From contig JASGKX010000003.1 of assembly GCA_049840475.1 (NCBI GenBank), positions 186,001 to 250,000 on the forward strand: a stretch of 64,000 bases of DNA, given 5' to 3'. The number at the start of each line of letters is the position of its first letter. Position 1 is the stretch's first letter. A model generated the notes under the pieces. The model did no database searches and was not told the origin of the DNA. It was given only the letters and a program-made list of their open reading frames with translations. Source of the stretch: JBGVSA01 sp049840475 (GTDB lineage: Bacteria > Pseudomonadota > Gammaproteobacteria > Burkholderiales > Rhodocyclaceae). Positions 1 through 9,256 of the stretch are shown here, one piece after another. Made by a program: the position numbers and the translations under genes.

Positions 1-224
1 GGATACATCCGGTTGTCGAGCTTGTACAGCTTGAGCTGCTCGACGATGGTGTGGATGTCCTGACGTGCGGCAGCGGCGCGCGCCTGGTCGGGGCGCTCCA
101 TGATCTTGGGCACGATCAGCGCGGCGAGCACACCGAGAATCACGATCACCACCATGATTTCGACCAGCGTGAAACCGCGGGCGGTACGACGGGCGTGTCG
201 TGCGAGTGAGCGTTGCAATGTCAT
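1..224 (-). CDS. gspG: Type II secretion major pseudopilin GspG (N-terminal part)
   Basis: Only the first 74 codons are in the window; the gene runs off the left edge. The product is the major pseudopilin of the type II secretion system, which builds the periplasmic pseudopilus that pushes substrates through the secretin. A basic 17-residue leader (MTLQRSLARHARRTARG) ends in Gly before the FTLVE prepilin-peptidase site, followed by the usual hydrophobic helix. The start is set by an AGGAGG Shine-Dalgarno sequence 7-8 bases upstream. It follows gspF by about 30 bases in the same operon. The family call is firm; GspG rather than another pseudopilin rests on its place after gspF and on the LKLYKLDN stretch typical of GspG. 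Confidence 0.93.
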   Translation of the reverse strand, partial: MTLQRSLARHARRTARGFTLVEIMVVIVILGVLAALIVPKIMERPDQARAAAARQDIHTIVEQLKLYKLDNRMY

Positions 225-255
225 GTGTCAGCCTCCTGTTCAGCCCGGGATGAGC

Positions 256-1455
256 TCATTTCAATAGCGTGTTGATCTCGATGATCGGCTGCATCACCGC
301 CAGGACGATGAGCAACACGGTGCCCCCCATGAACAGCAACAGCAGGGGTTCGAGCAACGTGGTCAGCAGCGCGGTGCGGTTTTCCACCTCGGTCTGCTGC
401 AATTGCGAAGCGCGGAAGAGCATCTGCGACAGCTCGCCAGTGGCTTCACCGCTGGAGATCATATGGATCAACAGCGGGGGGAATGCGTTCGATTGGCGCA
501 GCGCGCGCGACAAGCCCATGCCTTCGCGTACCTTGTCGGCCGCGCCGCCCACGGCGTCGCGCAGCGGCAGGCGCCCGATGATCTGGCGACCGGCGTCCAG
601 CGCGGACAACAGCGGCACGCCGCTCGAAACGAGAATCGCCAGCGTGCTGGCAAAGCGTGCGGTGTCGAGTGTGCGCAGATGGCGCCCCAGTATCGGCAGA
701 CTCAGCAGCCAGGCGTCCCAGCGCCGCTGTACGGCGGCGTCGCGCAAGGCGTAGCGGAATGCCACGAAAGCCGCGATCAACAGCACCAGCAGCGCCCAGC
801 CCCAACTGCGCAGGAAGTCAGAGATGAAGATCATCACCCGCGTGAGCAGCGGCAGCGCCTGCTTGCCCTGCTGGAAGACTTCCACCACCTGCGGCACGAC
901 GTAAGTCATCAGGCCGATCACAACCAGGATCGCCACCGTTGCGACGATGGCGGGGTAGAGCAGTGCTTGCAGCGTCTTGCGGCGCAGTGCGTCCTGGCGC
1001 TCGATGTAGTCGGCCAGTTGCGTCATCACCTGTGCCAGTTGGCCTGATTTTTCGCCTGCGGCCACCGTCGCGCGATAAATCGGCGGAAAGGTATTGCCGA
1101 AGCGGTCAAGCGCGGCACGCAGCGAATGACCGGCGACGACTTCGCTGCGCACGGCGGCGAGCGTGGCGCGCGTGCTGGCTTTGTCAGCCTGCTCGGACAG
1201 CGCGTTGAGCGCCTGTTCGACAGTCAGCCCCGAGGTGAGGAGGGCGGCGAACTGACGCGTGATGAGGCACAGCTCGGCAATACGGATACGCGCATGACGC
1301 GTCGGCCCCTTGCCGCCACCAACCGCTTCGAGCGTGGTGGGAAACAGCCCGCGTTCGCGCAGGATGGTGCGCGCCTGCCGGGCGTTGTCGGCTTCGAGGT
1401 TGCCGCTGGTTTCGATGCCGGCGGCATCGAGCGCGCGATAGCTGAAGGCGGCCAT
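256..1455 (-). CDS. gspF: Type II secretion inner-membrane platform protein GspF
   Basis: This 399-residue protein is the polytopic inner-membrane platform of the type II secretion system, which links the GspE ATPase to pseudopilus assembly. It opens with the typical MAAFSYRALDAAG start. Two repeated T2SSF domains follow (about residues 70-195 and 270-395), each ending in hydrophobic segments; membrane spans are visible near 165-190, 215-235 and 365-390. Length is normal for the family (about 400). It lies 14 bases after gspE and 31 bases before gspG in the same direction, so it is part of the gspCDEFG operon. Nothing looks broken. Confidence 0.95.
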   Translation of the reverse strand: MAAFSYRALDAAGIETSGNLEADNARQARTILRERGLFPTTLEAVGGGKGPTRHARIRIAELCLITRQFAALLTSGLTVEQALNALSEQADKASTRATLAAVRSEVVAGHSLRAALDRFGNTFPPIYRATVAAGEKSGQLAQVMTQLADYIERQDALRRKTLQALLYPAIVATVAILVVIGLMTYVVPQVVEVFQQGKQALPLLTRVMIFISDFLRSWGWALLVLLIAAFVAFRYALRDAAVQRRWDAWLLSLPILGRHLRTLDTARFASTLAILVSSGVPLLSALDAGRQIIGRLPLRDAVGGAADKVREGMGLSRALRQSNAFPPLLIHMISSGEATGELSQMLFRASQLQQTEVENRTALLTTLLEPLLLLFMGGTVLLIVLAVMQPIIEINTLLK

Positions 1456-1469
1456 GCAATGTACCTGCG

Positions 1470-2942
1470 TCAGTCGCGCGTGACGCGCAGCAATTCTTCG
1501 GCTGAGGTCTCGCCGTGGGCGAGATACCGCATGCCATCCTCGCGCAACAGACGCAAGCCGCGACGGCGGGCTTCGCTGCGCAGTTGCGCTTCGGGTGCGT
1601 TGTCGTGGATGAGCTGCGACAGATCGCCGTCGAGGCTCAGGAGTTCATAGACGCCGGTACGACCGGAATAACCGGTGCGGCTGCAAGTCGGGCAGCCGGT
1701 GTCAGACGGTGCCCAGATGATATCGGGGGCGTCATCGCCGATCACTTCGCGATCGACATCGGTGGCCGGGCGCGAGGTGCGGCATTCCGGGCACAGGCGG
1801 CGCACCAGACGTTGTGCCAACACACCACGCAAGCTCGATGCGAGCAGGAAAGGCTCCACGCCCATGTCGATCAGGCGGGTGATGGCCGACGCAGCGTCGT
1901 TGGTGTGCAGGGTGGCCAGCACCAAGTGGCCGGTAAGACTGGCCTGCACGGCGATCTGCGCGGTTTCCAGGTCACGGATTTCGCCGATCATGATGACGTC
2001 CGGGTCCTGGCGCAGGATCGAGCGCAGGGCCTTGGCGAAGGTCAGCTCAATGCGGGAGTTGACCTGAATCTGACCAACGCCGGGCAAGTCGTATTCGATC
2101 GGGTCTTCAACGGTGACGATGTTGGTCGTCGGGCCTGCGATTTCGCGCAGAGCGGCGTACAACGTGGTCGACTTGCCCGAACCGGTCGGGCCTGTCACCA
2201 GCACGATGCCGTGCGGGTGCGCCAGTAGTTCGCGGAAACCGCCCTGCGTGTCGTCCGCCATCCCGGTGGTTTCCAGGCCCCGTTGCTGGCCTGATTTGTC
2301 CAGCAGACGCAACACGATGCGTTCACCATGCGCCGTCGGCACGGTCAACACACGCACGTCCACCGTGCGGCCGGCCAGCCGCAATGCAATGCGACCGTCC
2401 TGCGGCAGGCGTTTTTCGGCGATGTCGAGCTGCGCCATGATCTTGATGCGTGACGCCATCGCGGCATGCAGGGCACGGTGCGGGCGGGCGACGTCGGTCA
2501 GCGTGCCGTCGCGGCGGAAGCGCACGAGGCAATAACGCTCGTACGGCTCGATGTGGATGTCGGATGCCTTTTCGCGCACGGCCTGCTGCAGCAGTGCGTT
2601 GATCATGCGGATGATCGGCGCGTCGTCCTGCGTTTCCAGCAAGTCTTCGACCACCGGGATGTCCTGCATCATCTGCGAGACGTCCACGTCCTGGCCGATG
2701 TCGTCGACCACGTCGGAGGCACTGGCGTCGCCCTGGCCATAAGCGTCGGCCAGTCGCGCGTCGAAGGTGCCGCGCGGCACGCGCGTCAGACGCATCGGCA
2801 GGCCCAGCGAGCGGCGTGCTTCGGCCAGCGCCGTTGGCGTGATGTCTTCGCGCACCAGAAGCTCGACTGCGTCTTCGGTGCTGTCGACGACCATCACGCC
2901 ATGCGTGCGGGCGAAGATGTAGGGCAGGGTCAATGCAGCCAT
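1470..2942 (-). CDS. gspE: Type II secretion ATPase GspE
   Basis: The 490-residue product is the cytoplasmic hexameric ATPase that powers pseudopilus assembly. An N-terminal T2SSE domain is followed by the catalytic domain with Walker A GPTGSGKS (Lys257), the Asp box around VTVEDPIEY, Walker B DPDVIMIGEIRD and the His box GHLVLATLHTND. Two CxxC pairs (LCPEC and GCPTC) form the zinc-binding tetracysteine site near residues 395-430. The ATG at 2942 follows the gspD stop by two bases and has no clear ribosome site, so translation is probably coupled to gspD. As read, gspE also lies in the same open frame as the frameshifted gspD, giving a false 1216-codon fusion. I treat gspE as a separate intact gene. 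Confidence 0.95.
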   Translation of the reverse strand: MAALTLPYIFARTHGVMVVDSTEDAVELLVREDITPTALAEARRSLGLPMRLTRVPRGTFDARLADAYGQGDASASDVVDDIGQDVDVSQMMQDIPVVEDLLETQDDAPIIRMINALLQQAVREKASDIHIEPYERYCLVRFRRDGTLTDVARPHRALHAAMASRIKIMAQLDIAEKRLPQDGRIALRLAGRTVDVRVLTVPTAHGERIVLRLLDKSGQQRGLETTGMADDTQGGFRELLAHPHGIVLVTGPTGSGKSTTLYAALREIAGPTTNIVTVEDPIEYDLPGVGQIQVNSRIELTFAKALRSILRQDPDVIMIGEIRDLETAQIAVQASLTGHLVLATLHTNDAASAITRLIDMGVEPFLLASSLRGVLAQRLVRRLCPECRTSRPATDVDREVIGDDAPDIIWAPSDTGCPTCSRTGYSGRTGVYELLSLDGDLSQLIHDNAPEAQLRSEARRRGLRLLREDGMRYLAHGETSAEELLRVTRD

Positions 2943-2944
2943 GT

Positions 2945-5120
2945 TCAGTTGACCGTCGTCGGCGCAGGTGTCGGCGTGACGGGGGCTTCCGGCGGCACGA
3001 TGGCGGGTGCCATGGCCGGCGCACCGAGCAGCGACGCCGGCGGCATGTTGACCGGAGTGTCTTCTCCTCGCATCAGGCGGTCCTTGGCATCCAGAGAATG
3101 CTGCTTGCCGACGATGTAGTCGTAGCGGCTCTGGCTGACCGCTTGTGCGTCCTCGGCGGTACGGATGACCTTCGGACGAAGGAAGATCAGCAGGTTGGTC
3201 TTGTTGCGCTGGCGGGTGTCGTAGCGGAACAGCGGGCCGATGACGGGCATGTCGCCCAGCAGCGGCACCTTGTCGCGGCCATCCGCGTAGCTGTCTTCCA
3301 CCAGGCCGCCCAGCGCGATGATGGCGCCGTCGTCGGCAATGACCGTCGATTGCAGCGAGCGCTTGGAGGTCGTTGGGCCAGTGGTGGTCGACGTCGACAG
3401 CACCGAAGACGCTTCCTGGAAGATCTCCATGCGGATCGAGCCGCCTTCGGTGATCTGCGGCTTGATCTTGAGCGTCAGGCCGACGTCCTTGTACTCGATC
3501 GTCTGGAACGGATTCACGCTCGTCGAGCTGCTGCCGGTGTTGGTGTATTGGCCAGTCACGTAAGGCACGTTCTTGCCGACGACGATCTTGGCTTCCTGGT
3601 TGTCGACGGTCACCAGGCTCGGTGTTGAACAGGATGTTGCTATTGGTGTCGGATTCGAGGAAGCGCGCCAACAGGTTCAGGTTGAACAGCGTCACCCCCG
3701 CGACCGTCACCGGGCCGCTGCCGACGATGAAGTTCAGGCCGCTGCTGGCCGCTGTCGGGTCTTTGGAGAGGTTGATGATGTTCTGGCCGCCCGTGCCAAA
3801 GTTGGTGCCGCCCCACACCGTGGTGCCGCCATCAGACGGGACGCCCGTCTGCCACTGAATACCGATCTCCGCTGCGCGGTCAGAGCTGACTTCTGCAATC
3901 AGCGCTTCGACATAAACCTGCGCCGGACGACGGTCGAGCTGTTCAATCACGCCGCGGATGTTGTTGTAGACGGAATCCGGCGCGGTGATGACGAGCGCAT
4001 TGTTGGCGACGTCGGCGAACACGCCGTTACCGCCCGAGACATTCGAACCGCTGCTCGAATTGTTCGTGGCGCTCGTGTTCAGCGTGCTGTTGGTCTGGTT
4101 CTGGTTGCTGTTCGTGGTGCTGCTGGTGGAACTGTTGCTGCCGCTGTTGACCGAACCGCTGCTCTCGCCGGAAATCGCTGCGCGAAGCGTGGCGGCGACC
4201 TTGGTGGCGTCGGCGTTTTTCAGGTAGATCACACGAACGTTGCCGCCCATGCCCGGCTGGTCCATTTGCGAAGCCATGCTGCGCGCGGCTTGCAGACGGG
4301 AGCGGTTTTCCGTGCGGATGAGCAGCGAGTTGCTGCGTGAGTCCGCCAGAATGGTCATTTTCTGGCTGGCGTCAGCACTTTGGCCGCCGTCGTTGAACAG
4401 CTTGTTGAGGGTGTTGGCGATATCGACAGCAGAGGCATTGCGCAGCGGCAGCAGTTGCGCGTCGCCCTGCGGCACGTCGATGGAGGCGATGATCTTCGAG
4501 ATCCGCGCGATGTTCTCAGCGTAGTCCGTCACCACCAGCGTGTTGTTGCCCGGATAGACCGACACCGTGTTGTTGGGCGTCACCAGCGGGCGCACTACCT
4601 GCACCAGTTGTGCGGCCGATTCGTTGCGGATCTGGAATACCTCGGTGACCAGTCGGTCGCCCGTGGTGGCAGTGTTTGCGCGATCCTTGCCAACCGGCAC
4701 AGCGTGCAGCTTGGCGTCGGCTTCCGGCACGATCTTGACCACACCATTGCCCTCGACCGCTGCATAGCCTTGCAGGCGCAGCGCCGACAGCAGGATCGAG
4801 TAGGTCATCGCTCGCGGCACCGGCTGGTTGGTCACGATATTGAGCGTGCCCTTGACGCGCGGATCGACGATGAAGTTCTTGCCGGAAATCTTGCCGATGG
4901 CTCGCACCACGGCGTCGATGTTGACGTTATTGAAGTTCAGTGAAACGGTCTCGCCGGTCTCCGATCCGGTCGTCGGCGCCGTGGCAGCCGTGGCACCGGG
5001 AGCGGCGGGCGTCTGCTGGGCCAGGGCGGGGGTCCAGATGGACTGGACGGCGAGTGCGCACGCCAACAGGCGGCAAGCGGTGGTTTTTGCGTGAACGGTT
5101 GACACGAGTTGCTTGCTCAT
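2945..5120 (-). pseudogene. gspD: Type II secretion secretin GspD, interrupted by a one-base frameshift
   Basis: GspD is the outer-membrane secretin through which folded substrates leave the cell. The first part has a signal peptide ending at ALAQ, then N0 to N3 domains (N0 around VSLNFNNVNIDAVVRAIG), with a Ser/Asn/Gly-rich insertion of about 50 residues in N3. Near residue 497 the frame breaks: the family motif NILSTPSLVTVDNQEA is split by one extra base (an A at 3628 or 3629 on the + strand). Removing it joins the two halves into 724 codons that include the secretin signature VPLLGDMPVIGPLFR. The start overlaps the gspC stop as TGATG. As read the gene is broken; sequence error is the more likely cause, because the rest of the operon is intact. 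Confidence 0.9.
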
Positions 5121-5692
5121 CAGTTTTCAGGGTTTTCGGCTGCTGGCGATTGCGCGGGTTGCGCATTGGCCGGTTGCGGCGTCGGTGCGGGTTGAGGTGC
5201 CGGAGCCGTCGCAGGGAGCGGTGGCGGCGGCACGGCGCTGGCCGAAGGATCGGCCAGGCGGATGGTCTGCGGTACGCCGCCGACCGAGAGTTCTACGGAT
5301 TGCGGCAGGATCTTGGTGAGCTGCACGCCGGGCATGACTTCTTCGCCCTGGATGACAGGCTGCGCGGTCTGGCCGCTGACCTGGATCACCGCAAAGCCGC
5401 GCGAGCGGCCGGAATTGGCGGCCACGCCGAGGAGCTGGAAGCGGCTCGCCTCGACAACCTGCACCGGGGCCTTGGGAGCTTCGCCGAACATGTGGCGCGC
5501 GGCGATCTCGCGCGCAGCGGCGGCGGGATCGGTCTGACTCGTATAGGTGGATTGTTCCGGGCGAGGCCCGGCCAGGCGCCAATACCATGTAGCAGCGACC
5601 CAGGCCGATATGGCCAGTGCGACAGCCCAAGCCAAAGCGGGCAGCAGCACTCCAAACCTTGCGAGCGGCGCGAGCCGGACGCTGAGAGACAT
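5120..5692 (-). CDS. gspC: Type II secretion protein GspC
   Basis: The 190-residue protein is the inner-membrane clamp that contacts the secretin N0 domain and helps choose substrates. It has a short basic cytoplasmic start, one membrane span at about residues 14-37, then the homology region (from about ARHMFGEAPKAP to IRLADPS), and ends in a Pro/Ala-rich tail of about 45 residues. It lacks a PDZ or coiled-coil end, as in shorter GspC forms. It is the first gene of the operon and its stop overlaps the gspD start by one base. The 211 bases upstream (5693-5903) should hold the operon promoter, but I could not pick out clear -35 and -10 boxes. Confidence 0.88.
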   Translation of the reverse strand: MSLSVRLAPLARFGVLLPALAWAVALAISAWVAATWYWRLAGPRPEQSTYTSQTDPAAAAREIAARHMFGEAPKAPVQVVEASRFQLLGVAANSGRSRGFAVIQVSGQTAQPVIQGEEVMPGVQLTKILPQSVELSVGGVPQTIRLADPSASAVPPPPLPATAPAPQPAPTPQPANAQPAQSPAAENPEN

Positions 5693-5903
5693 CGGTGATC
5701 CTTTGGAACGGCGTCTAGTTCAAATAATGCCTGCGGGGCAGGGGCCGCACCGTCAGACTGCAGAGTCGCCGATTTTAGCCAAGTCTGTTGGAAAGTGAAT
5801 GGTTCCACAGGCTTTGGTATAAGAAAAAACCAGTATCCCAGCAAAAATATTTATGCTGCAGTGCGCCATTGCTATGGTGCACCATGGATCGCTTCTCTGT
5901 AAC

Positions 5904-6200
5904 CTATTTCTCAGCCTGTTCTCGTTGCCATTCCAGCGTGACCGGGTCGCGCCGCGTAAACAGTTGCATATGCAAAGTCAGTACGCGCTCGATGCTGGTC
6001 AGCGCTTCGTCGTCGGCGCCACAACAATTCAGTACCAATACATCACCGTCGAGTGATAACTCACATACGCCCTGCGGAAAGGTCGCCACGCCATGCTCGT
6101 CGGTGTACTCGACCTGAATCTTGCGGGTGAAATGTGAACACAATGCTGTCAGGTAACGGCGCGCGAGCGGGGTGGCGAGCCTGGCTTGCGAGGTCTTCAT
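5904..6200 (-). CDS. DUF2218 family protein, last gene of the siderophore uptake cluster
   Basis: The 98-residue protein matches the DUF2218 pattern: a start like KTSQARLATPLARRYLTALC, then SHFTRKIQVEYTD, FPQGVCELSLDGDVLVL, and an ending like VLTLHMQLFTRRDPVTLEW. There is no signal peptide or membrane span, so it should be cytoplasmic. Its role is unknown to me. The start at 6200 was chosen over an upstream one because GGAG lies at the right distance and the family begins there. It follows the siderophore ABC ATPase by 32 bases in the same direction. That position suggests a job in iron handling, such as siderophore or iron release in the cytoplasm, but this is inference. A Cys-Cys pair sits in LNCCGADD. 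Confidence 0.8.
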   Translation of the reverse strand: MKTSQARLATPLARRYLTALCSHFTRKIQVEYTDEHGVATFPQGVCELSLDGDVLVLNCCGADDEALTSIERVLTLHMQLFTRRDPVTLEWQREQAEK

Positions 6201-6232
6201 GATGGGGAACTCCAGTTGTTGTTCTATGACTT

Positions 6233-7006
6233 TCAGGCTGCGCGGTCGGCCAGCACGATCGGATAGCCGTAGGAGCACGCTTCAACCCGGCCTTCGATGC
6301 CGTATGCGGCACGCAGTACGTCGCTGTTCATGACCTGCGCCGGTTCTCCCGCCGCGAGCAGGCGGCCTTCGTGCAGGACGACGACCATGTCGCTGTAGCG
6401 CAACGCGAGGTTGAGGTCGTGGATCGCCACCATGCATACGCAGCGGCTCTCTTGCGTCAGCCTGCGCACGCTTTGCAGCACGTTGAGCTGCCAGCGCAGG
6501 TCGAGCGCGCTGGTGGGTTCGTCGAGCAGCATCAGGCGCGGCGCGCGCACCACCACTTGTGCAAGGCCGACCATCTGGCGTTGGCCGCCGGACAGTTCGT
6601 CGAGCCGACGCAGTGCGAGATCGCGCAGGCCGAGCGTGTCGAGCACGGTTTCGATGGCCGCGTCGGATTGTTCGCGACCGATTTCTGCCCGCGCGGCACG
6701 CGCAGAAGCGAGCAGGGTTTCGTACACCACCAGCGAGGTGCTCTGAGGCAATGCTTGTGGCAGGTAGCCCACGCGTCGCATACGCTCTGCATGCGGCAGG
6801 CGGTCGAGCGCTTCGCCGTCGAGTTCGATGCGCCCGTCTGCCCGCACCAGTCCCGCGATGGCTTTGAGCAGCGTTGATTTGCCAGCCGCGTTGGCGCCAA
6901 GCAGTGCAACGAGCGAACCGTCTGCGATGGGCGGTAAGTCCATGCCGCTGATGATCTCGCGGCGGCGGTAGCCGGCGTGGAGCGTGTTGACGATCAGGCC
7001 TTGCAT
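6233..7006 (-). CDS. Iron-siderophore ABC transporter ATP-binding protein (FecE/FepC type)
   Basis: The 257-residue ATPase drives inner-membrane import of ferric siderophore. Walker A is GANAAGKST at residues 37-45, the signature is LSGGQRQ, Walker B is RLMLLDEPTSALD, and the switch His is in VAIHDLNLALRYSD. The ATG at 7006 overlaps the permease stop as TGATG. The longer open frame to 7975 runs antiparallel in frame through the permease and is not coding. It works with the FecCD-type permease and binding protein directly upstream. Its substrate can only be inferred from the neighbouring receptor and esterase. Confidence 0.93.
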   Translation of the reverse strand: MQGLIVNTLHAGYRRREIISGMDLPPIADGSLVALLGANAAGKSTLLKAIAGLVRADGRIELDGEALDRLPHAERMRRVGYLPQALPQSTSLVVYETLLASARAARAEIGREQSDAAIETVLDTLGLRDLALRRLDELSGGQRQMVGLAQVVVRAPRLMLLDEPTSALDLRWQLNVLQSVRRLTQESRCVCMVAIHDLNLALRYSDMVVVLHEGRLLAAGEPAQVMNSDVLRAAYGIEGRVEACSYGYPIVLADRAA

Positions 7007-8082
7007 CACAGACTCCCTCGCTGACGGACGATCAGCGCCATGAACATTGGAATGCCCACCAGCGCGGTGACGATGCCCACTGGCACGATCAGTCCGGGCA
7101 CCAGCAGCTTGCTGGCGATGGACGAGAGCGACAGCACGAGTGCTCCGGCCAGCGCACTGCCGGGCAGGTAAAAGCGGTGGTCCTCGCCCATGGTCATGCG
7201 CGCCATGTGCGGTGCGACCAGCCCGATGAAACCGATGGTGCCGACGAATGCAACGGCCACCGCGGCGAGCAGGCTGACGCGCAGCAACGTGACCAAGCGC
7301 AGCCGTTCTACCGCCACGCCAAGGCTGCGTGCCTGTTCTTCGCCCGTGCGCAGCGCTGTCATGGCCCACACGCGGCGCAGCGAAAACGTGCCGCAGATGA
7401 CGAATACGGCAGCCAGGATCGCGATCTTGTCCCACGTCGCGCGTGTGAGTCCGCCCATGGTCCAGAACACGATCTGCTGCAGCGTGTCGCTGTCGGCCAT
7501 GAATTGAACGAGCGACAGCAGCGCATTGAGTGCGAAGGTGAGCGCGATGCCGAACAGCACGACCGCGTTGGTCGACGCGCCGAATGCTCGGGCGAGCAAT
7601 TGCACGCACAGTGTCGTGAGCGTGGCGCAGGCAAAGGCGCTGGCCGCGATGACATAGTTGCTGCTTACGCCCGGGATGTGCAGGTCGAGCACGAGCGCCA
7701 CTGAAGCGCCGACAGCCGCTGCCGCCGACACGCCCATCGTCAGCGGGCTGGCCAGCGGGTTGTTGAGGACTGTCTGCATTTCGCCGCCCGCCAGTCCGAG
7801 CGCCGCGCCAACGAGCATCGCCATCACGGCGTAGGGCAGGCGCACATCCCACAGGATGACGCCCTGGCTCACCGACAGCGAGGCGCGATCGATCAGCCCG
7901 CGCAGGATGTCCCCGATGGGGAACGAAGATGGCCCCGTGGCGATATCGAACACCAGCGACACAAGCAGCGCGCAAGTGAATGCAAAAAGTACGGCCGCGC
8001 GGCGCGCGCTGATGCGCGCGTAAGCGCGTGCGATGGATCCGGATGCGGCGGGCAGGCTGGCGGTGGCTGGCTGCGATGTCAT
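7006..8082 (-). CDS. Iron-siderophore ABC transporter permease (FecCD family)
   Basis: The 358-residue protein has a FecCD/BtuC-like fold with about ten hydrophobic segments and the family stretches RLPYAVMAMLVGAALGLAGG near residue 95, NPLASPLTMGVSAAA, and GTIGFIGLVAPHMAR, which carries the loop that contacts the ATPase. A single permease serves the system, so it should form a homodimer. The start at 8082 overlaps the stop of the binding protein gene by four bases (ATGA); an upstream in-frame start at 8097 would lie inside that gene. The stop overlaps the ATPase start by one base. This tight packing marks a single transcript. Confidence 0.93.
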   Translation of the reverse strand: MTSQPATASLPAASGSIARAYARISARRAAVLFAFTCALLVSLVFDIATGPSSFPIGDILRGLIDRASLSVSQGVILWDVRLPYAVMAMLVGAALGLAGGEMQTVLNNPLASPLTMGVSAAAAVGASVALVLDLHIPGVSSNYVIAASAFACATLTTLCVQLLARAFGASTNAVVLFGIALTFALNALLSLVQFMADSDTLQQIVFWTMGGLTRATWDKIAILAAVFVICGTFSLRRVWAMTALRTGEEQARSLGVAVERLRLVTLLRVSLLAAVAVAFVGTIGFIGLVAPHMARMTMGEDHRFYLPGSALAGALVLSLSSIASKLLVPGLIVPVGIVTALVGIPMFMALIVRQRGSL

Positions 8083-9188
8083 TTCAAACCGATCCAATAA
8101 GTGCCATCGAGTTCGAACGGCTGGAAGCGTTGATACAACGTGCGCAACGTGGCGTCTGGATCAAGGTCGGCGAATTGTTCGGGATGCAGCCACTTGGCGA
8201 TGGCCTGGACGGCGGCGACATTGAACGGCGAGTTGTAGAAGTGATGCCAGATGGCAAAGGCGCGGCCTTCGCGCACCGCAGTCAGGTTCGCAATGCCGGT
8301 ACGGCTGGTGGCGCGCACCAGCGAAGCGCGCGCGGCAGCCGGCGATACGCCAGCGCCGAGCACGATGCGGTTGGGCATCTTGCTGACGGTGTCGAGCGCG
8401 CCGACGGCGGTGCCGATGTAGTAGCGCGGCTGTTGGGTGAGCAGGTATTCGAGGTTGACCGTGCCGACTTCGCCCGGCACGACTTTCTTGGCGATGTTGT
8501 CGCCGCCTGCGCGGTCGATGAAGCCCGACATCATGCCGTGCCCCATGGTCTCGCAGCAGGCGTCGGTGAGGCCGACCCGGCTTTCCAGGAACACGGTCGG
8601 AGCGGTCTTCACGCCGGCCAACTTGCTGGTGACGCGGCGCATTTGTTCTTCATAGAAGGCAACGAACTCGCTTGCCTCCTTCTCACGCCCGAGTACACGG
8701 CCGAGCAGGTTCATGCTCTTGACCGAGTTGCCCAGCGGATCGCGGCGGAAATCGATGAAGACGATCGCCACGCCGGCGGCTTGCAGGCGGTCGATGACTT
8801 CCTTTGACGTTGACGCGGGGCCGTGGCCTTCAATGCCGAAAATGGCGACTTGTGGCTGCAGCGCGATGGCCTGCTCGATGCTGAAGCTGTCTTCGCTGGC
8901 GCGGCCGATGCGCGGAATCTTCGCGAGCTTGGGGAAGCGCTGCGCAAAGCGCGCATAGCTTGCCGGATCGAGCCGCTCGAATTCACCCATCATGCCCACT
9001 ACGCGCTGCGTCGGGTCCTGGCGATCGAGAATCGCCAGCGTTGGCAGGTAACGGCCTTCGCCGAGGATGATGCGCTCGACCTTGTCCGGTACCGAGACCT
9101 TCCGGCCAGCAAGGTTGACAACATCGACGGCCATGGCCTGGGTGGTGAGCAGTGCGACCGTCAGCGCGGCGGCGAAGAGACGTAGCAT
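8079..9188 (-). CDS. Periplasmic iron-siderophore binding protein (FepB/BtuF-like fold)
   Basis: The 369-residue protein carries a signal peptide (MLRLFAAALTVALLTTQAMA, cut after AMA) and two Rossmann-like lobes typical of class III binding proteins, with the stretch IEQAIALQPQVAIFG and a later QPRYYIGTAVG. It should bind siderophore in the periplasm and deliver it to the permease. No lipobox is seen, so it is soluble. The ATG at 9188 has AAGGAAG upstream. A Cys-Cys pair (DACCETMG) lies in the second lobe and is unusual for the family. It sits between the esterase gene and the permease gene. Confidence 0.9.
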   Translation of the reverse strand: MLRLFAAALTVALLTTQAMAVDVVNLAGRKVSVPDKVERIILGEGRYLPTLAILDRQDPTQRVVGMMGEFERLDPASYARFAQRFPKLAKIPRIGRASEDSFSIEQAIALQPQVAIFGIEGHGPASTSKEVIDRLQAAGVAIVFIDFRRDPLGNSVKSMNLLGRVLGREKEASEFVAFYEEQMRRVTSKLAGVKTAPTVFLESRVGLTDACCETMGHGMMSGFIDRAGGDNIAKKVVPGEVGTVNLEYLLTQQPRYYIGTAVGALDTVSKMPNRIVLGAGVSPAAARASLVRATSRTGIANLTAVREGRAFAIWHHFYNSPFNVAAVQAIAKWLHPEQFADLDPDATLRTLYQRFQPFELDGTYWIGLK

Positions 9189-9203
9189 GGGGCTTCCTTT
9201 TGA

Positions 9204-9240
9204 ATGCGTATGACGTATTGCGTATTGCGTGGTGCGTGTG
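9204..9240. repeat. Short degenerate tandem repeat around TGCGTAT
   Basis: Between the esterase and binding protein genes the sequence repeats TGCGTA, ACGTAT, TGCGTAT and TGCGTG in a row. It is only about 37 bases long and imperfect. It may be simple slippage; no function is suggested. Confidence 0.35.
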
Positions 9241-9256
9241 GGTTGCGCGTGCCGTG

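Noticed and set aside
1470..5120. A 1216-codon GspD-GspE fusion protein
   Set aside because: The middle part is out-of-frame nonsense; it arises from the one-base insertion in gspD running into the separate gspE gene.
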